Assembly (NCBI GenBank): GCA_025997715.1
Contig: BNUY01000133.1
Location: 1 to 8,321, forward strand
Length of the DNA: 8,321 bases
From: Spirochaetia bacterium
GTDB taxonomy: Bacteria; Spirochaetota; Spirochaetia; Treponematales; Breznakiellaceae
Reading direction: 5' to 3'
The notes below the pieces were generated by a model, which saw only the letters and a list, made by a program, of their open reading frames with translations, was not told where the DNA came from and did not search any database. Below, in pieces: positions 1 through 6,759 of this stretch. Made by a program: the position numbers and the translations under genes. Numbering within the stretch: the stretch's first letter is position 1; each line of letters begins with the position of its first letter.

Positions 1-1
1 C

Positions 2-1756
2 CGGTACGGCGGCTATGGGAACCAGGCAGATATTAATCTGCGGGGTTTCGATTCGGAGCGTATCGCCTTTCTCATAGACGGGGTTCCCGCCAATTCTCCC
101 ATGGGAAGCGAATTTGATTTAAGCCAACTCGACCTTAACGCCATTGAACGGATCGAGGTAATCTACGGCGGCTCGGATACCAAATACAATGTTTCAGGCG
201 CATTGGGCGGGGTCATCAACATCATCACGGTCAAAAAGCAAAAACCCGGTTTGCGGCTGGGGGGCAGTATCGCTAATACTTCGGCGATGCCCGGGGCGTA
301 CCGGGAATGGGATGGAAGTAAAGGAAGCCCCCATTGGGAAGATCTGGTTGATACCCAAAATTATTCCCTCTTTGCGGGATTCGGCGCGGAAAAATACTCT
401 TGGTCGGCCAACCTGTTTGCCAACCGCGCCGCAAATCATTTCCTCTATAAAGATACTATTTTTAACACAACACGCCGGAAAGAGGCCAATGAGATATGGG
501 ATACCGGGATTTCCGGCTCATATATCCGGAATTTACCGGATGATTATTCAAAACTGATTGTTTCCGCCGACCTCTATTACGGCGACAAGAACATTCCCCA
601 AACGCCGATGTCTGCCATCGCCGACAAGCAAATCGATTTTTCTACCCGGCAAAACATCATGCTCGACATGCCCCGTGCATTGCGGGACGATCTCGCCGCC
701 GAAGCCAGTCTGAGCCATACCTGGCAATCCCAGGAATACGAATCGTCTGCGGCAAGTAGTTCTCTCCATGATCAGCATGTAATCACGGCAATAAATCGCT
801 GGACCTGGTATCCGTTGTCATTTCTTACCATCAGAAGCGGATGGGATTACCGCTTCAACTTTTTGGACTCCACGGATATCGGCCTGCGCAGCCGTCATGA
901 CGGCGGTCTCTACTTTACGGTGGAATATAAGGTTCACAAAACATTTTTAATTATTCCATCGGCAAAGGCGGTGTTCTCAGGCCCCTCGGAGCAGCCCGCA
1001 GTTCCGGTACCGAAACTCGGCTTTCTCTGGACCCCCTTGGAATCTCTGACCATCAAAAATAATTATTTTCGTAGTTTTAAGTATCCCGATTTTGAAGACC
1101 TCTACTGGAATGGTGGCCAGATGTTCGGTAACCCGGACCTGAAGAGCGAAGACGGTTGGGGGGGAGACCTGGGAGCCGCTTGGCATTATAAAAATTGGAT
1201 CAGCCTTGACAGCACCTTTTTTACCCAATGGACGGCGGATTCCATTCATTGGGATGATTCCACCGGTGTTTGGCGTCCTGAAAATGTGGGGGAAGCGATC
1301 TTCTTCGGCCTGGACTCTAAAGTGCGGAGTGAAATTCCCCTTCCTGCCGGTCCCTTCAAAACCATCGGCCTTTCCTTTTCTTACCAGTATCTTTTGAGTT
1401 ACCTGCTGAGTTATGGATACGATTTCGATTCTGATAAACGTATTCCCTATATGCCCATGCACACCATCGGTGTTTCGGTGGATGTATCCTGGAAGACCGG
1501 TTCAGTGTTATTGTCCGGCCATTACGAGGGCCTCCGTTTCACCAATACTGCAAACACCGCCGAACTGGACCCCTATTTTTTGCTGAACGTAAATGTCAAT
1601 CAGCAAATCGGAAAAAACCTGACCGCATTTGCTGTGGCACGGAACCTTCTCAACACTTCCTACAAATACATTGACGCTTATCCCGTGCCCGGCGCGTCCA
1701 TGACCCTGGGCCTGCGGCTAAACTTTGAACCAAAATTGGAGAAACCCCATGACTAA
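2..1756 (+). CDS. btuB: TonB-dependent outer-membrane receptor, probably for cobamides (5' end missing)
   Basis: An outer-membrane beta-barrel that takes up a large substrate using TonB energy. The frame is open to the window edge, so codons before the first ATG at 101 belong to the gene; about 584 residues are visible. The first 80 or so are the end of the plug domain: INLRGF, then LIDGVP, IERIEVIYGG and GGVINIIT, all typical of BtuB/FepA-type plugs. The rest is rich in alternating aromatic and polar strands, as in the 22-strand barrel, and includes the usual FKYPDFEDLYW and GNPDLKSED segments. Signal peptide, TonB box and early plug lie upstream of the window. The likely barrel end is LRLNF, but nine more residues (EPKLEKPHD) follow. 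The last 8 bases overlap btuF. Cobamide specificity is inferred from the operon; the receptor family alone does not show it. Confidence 0.9.
   Translation, partial: RYGGYGNQADINLRGFDSERIAFLIDGVPANSPMGSEFDLSQLDLNAIERIEVIYGGSDTKYNVSGALGGVINIITVKKQKPGLRLGGSIANTSAMPGAYREWDGSKGSPHWEDLVDTQNYSLFAGFGAEKYSWSANLFANRAANHFLYKDTIFNTTRRKEANEIWDTGISGSYIRNLPDDYSKLIVSADLYYGDKNIPQTPMSAIADKQIDFSTRQNIMLDMPRALRDDLAAEASLSHTWQSQEYESSAASSSLHDQHVITAINRWTWYPLSFLTIRSGWDYRFNFLDSTDIGLRSRHDGGLYFTVEYKVHKTFLIIPSAKAVFSGPSEQPAVPVPKLGFLWTPLESLTIKNNYFRSFKYPDFEDLYWNGGQMFGNPDLKSEDGWGGDLGAAWHYKNWISLDSTFFTQWTADSIHWDDSTGVWRPENVGEAIFFGLDSKVRSEIPLPAGPFKTIGLSFSYQYLLSYLLSYGYDFDSDKRIPYMPMHTIGVSVDVSWKTGSVLLSGHYEGLRFTNTANTAELDPYFLLNVNVNQQIGKNLTAFAVARNLLNTSYKYIDAYPVPGASMTLGLRLNFEPKLEKPHD
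1388..1411 (+). repeat. 12-base imperfect tandem duplication inside the receptor gene
   Basis: Two adjacent 12-base units each encode Tyr-Leu-Leu-Ser, giving YLLSYLLSYGYDF in a barrel strand of the receptor. The units differ at a few third or first codon positions, so this is an old duplication or a coincidence of strand composition. The reading frame is kept. Confidence 0.4.
1738..1741 (+). promoter_or_regulatory. Ribosome binding site of btuF, inside the end of the receptor gene
   Basis: GGAG lies seven bases before the ATG at 1749. It favours this ATG over an in-frame TTG at 1725, which would place eight extra residues before a normal lipoprotein signal. Confidence 0.6.
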
Positions 1757-2660
1757 ACCCCTCGCCATCTGTATAGTAATAACACTATTACTATCCGCCT
1801 GTACTAAAAAAAGTGAAACGGTAACGATAATCGACCGGGCCGGGAGTACCGTAACCATGCGGAGTGAACGTAACCGGATTATTTCCACCGCTCCCTCAAA
1901 CACAGAAATACTGCTGGGGCTTGGGCTGGGGGGAAAAATCATCGCCGCAGATGAATTTTCCGCCGTTTTGACGGGTGTTCCCGCAGATATAGCCCTGATA
2001 GATTTTTCCTACCCCGATGGGGAGCTTATTGTGGCCCTTAATCCGGACCTCATCATTGCCGCCGGGCATAATCAAACAGTTTCCGGGGAGGACCCCTTCG
2101 CGCTGATGAAGGAGGTGGGGATTCCGGTGATCTATTTACCAATCAGTAAAACTATCGACGGCATCTATGCGGACATCCGCTTCATCGGGGGGCTTTTCGG
2201 CGTGGAGGATCGGGCTGAGGGCATGGTCAGGGAGATGAAAGAGAAGGTGGATAGCATTGCGGAAATCGGCGCGGCCATCACAACAAAGCGTTCGGTTTAT
2301 TTTGAGATGGCCTATCCGCCCTATATGGTGACCATCGGGCGGGACAACTATATCACTGAAATGGTAAACACTATCGGCGCCTACAATATATTTGCCGAAC
2401 AGCCGAACTGGTTTACCCCGGGGGTTGAGGCAATCATAGACCGTAACCCCGATGTTATCCTTATCATGACGCTTTTTGACGGTGATATTGTTGCGGAGCT
2501 GCGGAGCCGGCCGGGGTTTGAGCATATTGCGGCGGTGAAAAACGGGGCCATACATCTCATTGACGTTAATTCGGTGTCCCGCCCTTCGCAGCATGTTGTA
2601 CTTGCACTGGAACAAATGGCACGGGCGGTGTATCCTGAGGCGTATGAAAACTACCGGTAA
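1749..2660 (+). CDS. btuF: Cobamide ABC importer substrate-binding lipoprotein, BtuF family
   Basis: A periplasmic binding protein that hands the cobamide from the receptor to BtuCD; 303 residues. Residues 1-17 are a short hydrophobic signal ending in the lipobox LLSAC, with Cys18 as the predicted lipidated residue, so the protein is membrane-anchored, unlike the soluble E. coli BtuF. The mature part has the two-lobe fold of the FhuD/BtuF/TroA class: APSNTEILLGLGL (48-60) in the first lobe, ALNPDLIIA (96-104) before the linker, and GVEAIIDRNPDVIL (225-238) in the second. Glu92 and Glu227 sit where this family has the acidic residues that dock on permease arginines. Stop and start overlap with both neighbours. 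Haem or siderophore binders share this fold; the cobamide role rests on the following cob genes. Confidence 0.88.
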   Translation: MTKPLAICIVITLLLSACTKKSETVTIIDRAGSTVTMRSERNRIISTAPSNTEILLGLGLGGKIIAADEFSAVLTGVPADIALIDFSYPDGELIVALNPDLIIAAGHNQTVSGEDPFALMKEVGIPVIYLPISKTIDGIYADIRFIGGLFGVEDRAEGMVREMKEKVDSIAEIGAAITTKRSVYFEMAYPPYMVTIGRDNYITEMVNTIGAYNIFAEQPNWFTPGVEAIIDRNPDVILIMTLFDGDIVAELRSRPGFEHIAAVKNGAIHLIDVNSVSRPSQHVVLALEQMARAVYPEAYENYR

Positions 2661-3657
2661 GTTCGCAGCGGCAATTCTCGCCGCCCTGGCAATACTCTGC
2701 ATAGGGTCTTCCCTTGGCAGTTCCTCTATTAATCTCCTTGATACGGTGAGCGTGGTGTTTCATAAACTGAGCGGCCGCCCTTTTAAAGAAGGGATGGATC
2801 TAAAAATCGTATCCATTGTTTGGAACCTGCGCCTGCCCAGGGCGTTTCTTGCCTTTATTGTCGGCGGAGCCCTGGCGGTCAGCGGAACAGTGTTTCAATC
2901 GGTTTTAAAAAATCCCCTGGCCTCCCCGTTTATCGTGGGCGTTTCCTCCGGCGCATCCCTGGGCGCAGGATTGGTGATGCTCGGAGGACTCGCCCTGCCC
3001 ATAATCGGCGCGTTTACCCTGCCCCTTGCGGGGTTTCTTTTCGGATTGGCCACCGTATTTTTTGTTATCTTCTGTGCGGCCAAAATAGACAAGACCCTTT
3101 CCAATAATACTATCATCCTCTTCGGGATGGTTTTTTCTCTGTTTATAAACGCCGTTCTTACCGCCCTGGTTGCATTCTTCCGGGATCAGCTTAAAAATCT
3201 GCTGTATTGGCAGATGGGCAGTTTTGCCCTCAAGGGCTGGAACTATGTAGGGTTAATGCTCCCTTTCTTCATTATCGGTATCCTCGGGACCATCGGGTAC
3301 ACCAGGGAAATGGATATTCTCACCTTTGGTGATGAGCAGGCAAAGTCAATCGGGGTGAACACCAGGGGTTTACGGATACGCTTACTGTTATTTTCAACGA
3401 TACTAACCGGCGGGGCGGTTGCCCTGAGCGGCGTCATCGGCTTTGTTGACCTCATCGCCCCCCATTTGGCGCGGAAAATGGTAGGGGCAAAGCATAAGGA
3501 TGTGATCCCCATGGCGTTTATTATCGGCGGGTCTTTGTTGGTGTTGACCGACCTGATAGCACGGACCGTTGTATCTCCCTCGGAACTTCCGGTGGGAGCG
3601 GTCACCGCAATCATCGGCGCGCCTTTTTTTGCGTGGGTATATTTTAGGAAGAAGTGA
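2644..3657 (+). CDS. btuC: Cobamide ABC importer permease, BtuC/FecCD family
   Basis: Inner-membrane channel subunit, acting as a dimer with two BtuD ATPases; 337 residues, the normal FecCD size with about ten membrane helices. Family motifs are clear: NLRLPRAFLA (61-70), GGALAVSGTVFQ (74-85), KNPLASPFIVGVSSGASLG (89-107) and, at the end, PSELPVGAVTAIIGAPFF (312-329). Arg63 and Arg66 match the arginine pair that contacts the BtuF glutamates. The segment around FGDEQAKSIGV (228-238) is the cytoplasmic coupling loop that touches BtuD. The motif usually read as GFVGL before PH is GFVDL here (266-270). I chose the ATG at 2644, preceded by TGAGG at a tight three-base spacing. It overlaps btuF by 17 bases; a longer in-frame start at 2560 would add 28 non-membrane-like residues inside btuF. 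Confidence 0.9.
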   Translation: MKTTGKFAAAILAALAILCIGSSLGSSSINLLDTVSVVFHKLSGRPFKEGMDLKIVSIVWNLRLPRAFLAFIVGGALAVSGTVFQSVLKNPLASPFIVGVSSGASLGAGLVMLGGLALPIIGAFTLPLAGFLFGLATVFFVIFCAAKIDKTLSNNTIILFGMVFSLFINAVLTALVAFFRDQLKNLLYWQMGSFALKGWNYVGLMLPFFIIGILGTIGYTREMDILTFGDEQAKSIGVNTRGLRIRLLLFSTILTGGAVALSGVIGFVDLIAPHLARKMVGAKHKDVIPMAFIIGGSLLVLTDLIARTVVSPSELPVGAVTAIIGAPFFAWVYFRKK

Positions 3658-3658
3658 T

Positions 3659-4426
3659 ATGTTGGAAATAAAAAACTTATACAGCGGATACAACGGTACG
3701 GATGTTATCAAGGGCATAAATTTTTCGGTGGATAAGGGCGAAGTCTTTTTTATTGTGGGACCCAACGGATGCGGTAAGACCACCCTGTTAAAGTCCATTG
3801 CCAATATTCTCTGTTACCGGGGAACCGTTACCCTGGATGGCCGGGAAATAGCTTCCTTCAGCAGAAAAAATCTTGCAAAAAAAATAGCCCTGATGAGCCA
3901 GACTTCGGAAATTTATTTCCCTTACCGTGTATACGATACGGTTTCCCTGGGGCGGTACGCCTATTCACAAGGGTTCATGCGGAATCTTTCCGATACGGAT
4001 ACTGAAATTATAGAAACCGCCATTAACCGTCTGGGACTTTCCGATGTAAGGGACCGGATGATAAACGAATTATCCGGCGGCCAGCTCCAAAGAGTGTTTC
4101 TGGCCCGGACCCTGGCGCAGAATCCCGATATCATTTTGTTGGATGAGCCGACCAACCACCTTGACCTGAAACATCAGGTAGAATTACTGCAATACCTGAT
4201 AAGCTGGGCAAAGGAAAACAGTAAAACGGTTATCGGCGTTTTGCACGACCTTAATCTGGCCCGCAGTTTTGCGGACACCGCTGCGATTATGTCTGAGGGG
4301 AAAATCATCTCCCAGGGTAATCCGGAAACGGTTCTGTCAGGCGAAACCTTAAAAGCGGTATATGACATGGACATCCGCGCGTTCATGCTGAGCTCCCTGG
4401 AAAACTGGAGGAACACCGGTGTCTGA
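3659..4426 (+). CDS. btuD: Cobamide ABC importer ATPase, BtuD family
   Basis: Cytoplasmic ATP-hydrolysing subunit that powers BtuC; 255 residues. All ABC motifs are intact: Walker A GPNGCGKT (34-41), Q-loop Gln81, signature LSGGQ (138-142) with the FecE-type LQRVFLARTLAQ after it, Walker B IILLDEP (158-164) with catalytic Glu163, D-loop NHLD and switch His196 in VLHDLNLA. The start at 3659 has AGGA nine bases upstream and lies one base after the btuC stop. It gives the usual MLEIKNL beginning, whereas an upstream ATG at 3569 would run through the end of btuC. The last 8 bases overlap cobU. By sequence alone an iron-siderophore ATPase is possible; the operon makes the cobamide role likely. Confidence 0.92.
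   Translation: MLEIKNLYSGYNGTDVIKGINFSVDKGEVFFIVGPNGCGKTTLLKSIANILCYRGTVTLDGREIASFSRKNLAKKIALMSQTSEIYFPYRVYDTVSLGRYAYSQGFMRNLSDTDTEIIETAINRLGLSDVRDRMINELSGGQLQRVFLARTLAQNPDIILLDEPTNHLDLKHQVELLQYLISWAKENSKTVIGVLHDLNLARSFADTAAIMSEGKIISQGNPETVLSGETLKAVYDMDIRAFMLSSLENWRNTGV
4407..4411 (+). promoter_or_regulatory. Ribosome binding site of cobU
   Basis: GGAGG lies seven bases before a GTG codon at 4419 and inside the last codons of btuD. The strong site supports the GTG as the true start of cobU. Confidence 0.65.
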
Positions 4427-4931
4427 AATCATCCTTATTACCGGGGGCATTAAGTCGGGCAAGTCCCGCCGTGCCCTGGACATAGCCTTGCAAACATGGC
4501 GCCCCTCCCCGGAAACGCCGGTTTCCTTTATCGCCACCGCGGAAGCCCTGGACGATGAAATGAAACTCCGCATAAAACGGCATCAAGAAGAACGCCGTGG
4601 TCTTGGGTTCAGTACCATTGAAGAGCCCCTGGAACTGGACCGGGCGATTGCCTCTGCGGGTCGGCGGACGCTGGTGGACTGCCTGGCCCTGTGGGTAAAC
4701 AACATCATGTACTATAAACGGGAGGATGATTTCCACCGGCTCCTGGATTCTTCGATTAGCGCAATGAAGGATTGTATCCTGGTGACTAATGAGACCGGGC
4801 TGGGGAATGTTCCCTTCGATGAAACCACCCGGCGCTACAATCTGCTTTTGGCCGAGGCAAATCGCAGAATCGCTGCGGCGGCGGATCGGGTGGAGTTCAT
4901 GGTTTCCGGCATTCCTCTGAGGGTTAAATAG
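4419..4931 (+). CDS. cobU: Adenosylcobinamide kinase / adenosylcobinamide-phosphate guanylyltransferase
   Basis: A bifunctional cytoplasmic enzyme that phosphorylates adenosylcobinamide and then transfers GMP from GTP to form adenosylcobinamide-GDP; 170 residues, slightly shorter than the usual 180 or so. The P-loop is GGIKSGKS (9-16). FIATAEALDDEM (37-48) and RIKRHQEER (51-59) follow; His55 corresponds to the histidine that carries the GMP in Salmonella CobU. Further family segments are LVDCLALWVNN (85-95), TNETGLGNVPFDE (123-135) and a C-terminal SGIPLRVK. The usual GRLNQ segment is replaced by AEANRR (145-150). GTG start; it overlaps btuD by 8 bases and cbiR by one. If CbiR delivers cobinamide phosphate, the guanylyltransferase half is all that remodelling needs, while the kinase half serves imported cobinamide. 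Confidence 0.93.
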   Translation: MSEIILITGGIKSGKSRRALDIALQTWRPSPETPVSFIATAEALDDEMKLRIKRHQEERRGLGFSTIEEPLELDRAIASAGRRTLVDCLALWVNNIMYYKREDDFHRLLDSSISAMKDCILVTNETGLGNVPFDETTRRYNLLLAEANRRIAAAADRVEFMVSGIPLRVK

Positions 4932-5680
4932 TGGGAAATTTCGCTGAGACCCTTTTCCCCAATGCCCGCATGGTGGTTCCCTCCTGGGTTATCCCCGGAA
5001 CCTATCTGGAAAACCTGCGCTTTCTGGAAGACAAGCCGGAAGTACAGGGGGTAGAATTACTGTTTTTTATATATAACAACGAAATCAGGGATCAGCTTGA
5101 CGCCGAATGGGAGAGGATACGGCAATTCGCGGATCGCTTTATTTTTACCGCCCACCTGCCGGATACCCTTTTGCCGGAACACGAGGAACTGGTGCACCGG
5201 CTTAATCCCCTGGCGCGTAATTTTATTGTCCACCCCGGATTGCCGGAAAACGCTCATGTCTTAGGAGCGATGGTTAATAGCTGGGCAAAAAAGTATCCCC
5301 CGTTATCACCGTTACCGTACCGTTTCCTCGTGGAAAACACAAACCCCGGAATGCTTGAGGCGTTGCTGCCCCACCTTGACGGGGACGTGGGGCTCTGTAT
5401 GGATACCGGGCATCTGCTTATGGACGGAAAAAATCCGGCGGATTTTTTTGCAAAGTACCGGGAACGTATCGGGGAGATACACCTCCACGGCATTGACCGG
5501 GAAAAGGCCGCCCTTGACGGACGGCTGCCGGATCACCGACCGGTACGGGCAACGGAAAGCTGGTTCAGAACACTGTTCCCCCTGCTAAGAGATTTTACCG
5601 GAAACATAAACCTGGAAGTCTTCTCCTGGGAAGAAGCGGCCGCCGGTATACAGTCAATAAAACTATGTGTTAATTCATGA
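4931..5680 (+). CDS. cbiR: Probable cobamide-remodelling hydrolase CbiR (AP endonuclease 2 / xylose isomerase-like TIM barrel)
   Basis: 249 residues with no signal peptide, so cytoplasmic. The sequence has the spacing of metal ligands seen in the AP endonuclease 2 superfamily: His75 in TAHLPD, His101 in VHPG, Glu135 in LVENTNPG, Asp158 and His161 in CMDTGHLL, His184 and His186 in IHLHG, Asp201-His202, and Glu229 in NLEVF. Alone this would be called a sugar-phosphate isomerase/epimerase-like protein. CbiR of Akkermansia muciniphila belongs to this superfamily and hydrolyses the phosphoribosyl bond in the cobamide nucleotide loop, starting lower-ligand exchange. Placement between cobU and cobT, with TAGTG overlap to cobU and GAGGG seven bases before its GTG start, makes that role the best reading. 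No CbiZ-type amidohydrolase is present here. The family is secure; the exact reaction is inferred from context. Confidence 0.78.
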   Translation: MGNFAETLFPNARMVVPSWVIPGTYLENLRFLEDKPEVQGVELLFFIYNNEIRDQLDAEWERIRQFADRFIFTAHLPDTLLPEHEELVHRLNPLARNFIVHPGLPENAHVLGAMVNSWAKKYPPLSPLPYRFLVENTNPGMLEALLPHLDGDVGLCMDTGHLLMDGKNPADFFAKYRERIGEIHLHGIDREKAALDGRLPDHRPVRATESWFRTLFPLLRDFTGNINLEVFSWEEAAAGIQSIKLCVNS

Positions 5681-5686
5681 ACCGAC

Positions 5687-5693
5687 AGGAGGT
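5687..5693 (+). promoter_or_regulatory. Ribosome binding site that fixes the cobT start
   Basis: A full AGGAGGT lies seven bases before the ATG at 5701. An earlier in-frame ATG at 5677 overlaps the cbiR stop as ATGA but has no such site upstream. The later ATG is therefore preferred. Confidence 0.75.
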
Positions 5694-5700
5694 ATTAAAC

Positions 5701-6759
5701 ATGGAAAACATAAAAGCGGCGATGGAAGCTCATTTGGATGATCTTACCAAACCACGGGGCAGCTTGGGGAAACTGGAAACCTACTGCATCAAGATGGCGG
5801 CAATACAGAACAAGGTTCCGCCCAAGCTTGAGAAAAAGGGTATCTACGTGTTTGCGGGGGATCACGGTATCGCCGCAGAAGGGGTGTCCCTGTATCCCCA
5901 GGAGGTTTCCCGGCAGATGGTGTTCAACATTCTTGCGGGCGGCGCGGGGATAAATGCACTGGCGGGGGGATGCGGCTGGGAAGTTATTCTGGTAGACGCC
6001 GGGGTAATCGGGGAGGACTTTCCACCGGACGCTGAACTGAAACCGAAGGGGGTTCCCTGTTCCTTTATCCGGGCGCGGATTTGCCAAGGCAGTAGGGACA
6101 GTGTTAAGGAGGATGCCCTTACAATGGAGGAAACCGAAAAGGCGTTGGCCCGCGGCAAGGCCCTGGCGCAGGATGCGGCGGACCGGGGGCTGGACATGAC
6201 CGCCATCGGGGACCTGGGCATCGGCAACACCAGTACTGCGGCAGCAATGCTGGCGGCGGCGGGGTTTAATGTTGATGATGTGGTAGACCGGGGAACCGGC
6301 ATTGACAAAGCAATGCTGGAACATAAGCGGCTGATCGTACAGGGGGCCGTGAAAAACCGGAATCCGCCGCCCACCGACGGGAAGGCCATTTTGCAGAAAC
6401 TTGGTTCCGCAGACTTTGCCATGATGGCCGGCCTCATCCTGGGGCTTGAGGGCAGGGGCATTGCCTGTGTCCTTGACGGGTTCCCGGTAAGTTCCGCCGC
6501 CTATATGGCGTACCTGATAAACCCCAGGGTTTCCGACTGGCTTTTCGCCGGGCATCTTTCCAAGGTTGCCGGCCATGCGCCGCTGCTGGAAAAAATGGGA
6601 CTGGAACCCATCGTGGACCTTGACATGCGCCTGGGGGAAGGCACCGGCGCGGTTATCGGCGGACATATCGTTGAGTTGGGTGTCCGGGCGGCCCGTGAGA
6701 TGGCGTCCTTCTCCCAAGCCCATGTTTCGGACACCGAAAAGGCGGAAGAAAAGTATTAA
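5701..6759 (+). CDS. cobT: Nicotinate-nucleotide:lower-ligand base phosphoribosyltransferase
   Basis: Activates the lower-ligand base (5,6-dimethylbenzimidazole or another) with nicotinate mononucleotide to give alpha-ribazole phosphate, the piece CobS attaches; 352 residues, the usual length. Motifs in order: LTKPRGSLGKLE (15-26), FAGDHGIAAEGVS (51-63) followed by YPQEVSRQMV, the glycine-rich GDLGIGNTSTAAA (170-182), GTGIDKAMLEHK (198-209), LDGFPVSSAA (258-267) and DLDMRLGEGTGA (306-317). Glu313 matches the catalytic Glu317 of the Salmonella enzyme. The residue equivalent to Glu174 is Asp171, where GEMGIGNT or GELGIGNT is usual. Start chosen by the AGGAGGT at 5687. The gene ends in TAATG shared with cobS. 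The preferred base cannot be told from sequence. Confidence 0.95.
   Translation: MENIKAAMEAHLDDLTKPRGSLGKLETYCIKMAAIQNKVPPKLEKKGIYVFAGDHGIAAEGVSLYPQEVSRQMVFNILAGGAGINALAGGCGWEVILVDAGVIGEDFPPDAELKPKGVPCSFIRARICQGSRDSVKEDALTMEETEKALARGKALAQDAADRGLDMTAIGDLGIGNTSTAAAMLAAAGFNVDDVVDRGTGIDKAMLEHKRLIVQGAVKNRNPPPTDGKAILQKLGSADFAMMAGLILGLEGRGIACVLDGFPVSSAAYMAYLINPRVSDWLFAGHLSKVAGHAPLLEKMGLEPIVDLDMRLGEGTGAVIGGHIVELGVRAAREMASFSQAHVSDTEKAEEKY

Noticed and set aside
977..1462. Antisense open frame of 161 codons inside the receptor gene.
   Set aside because: It lies wholly within the coding barrel region, with no ribosome binding site or recognisable protein features.
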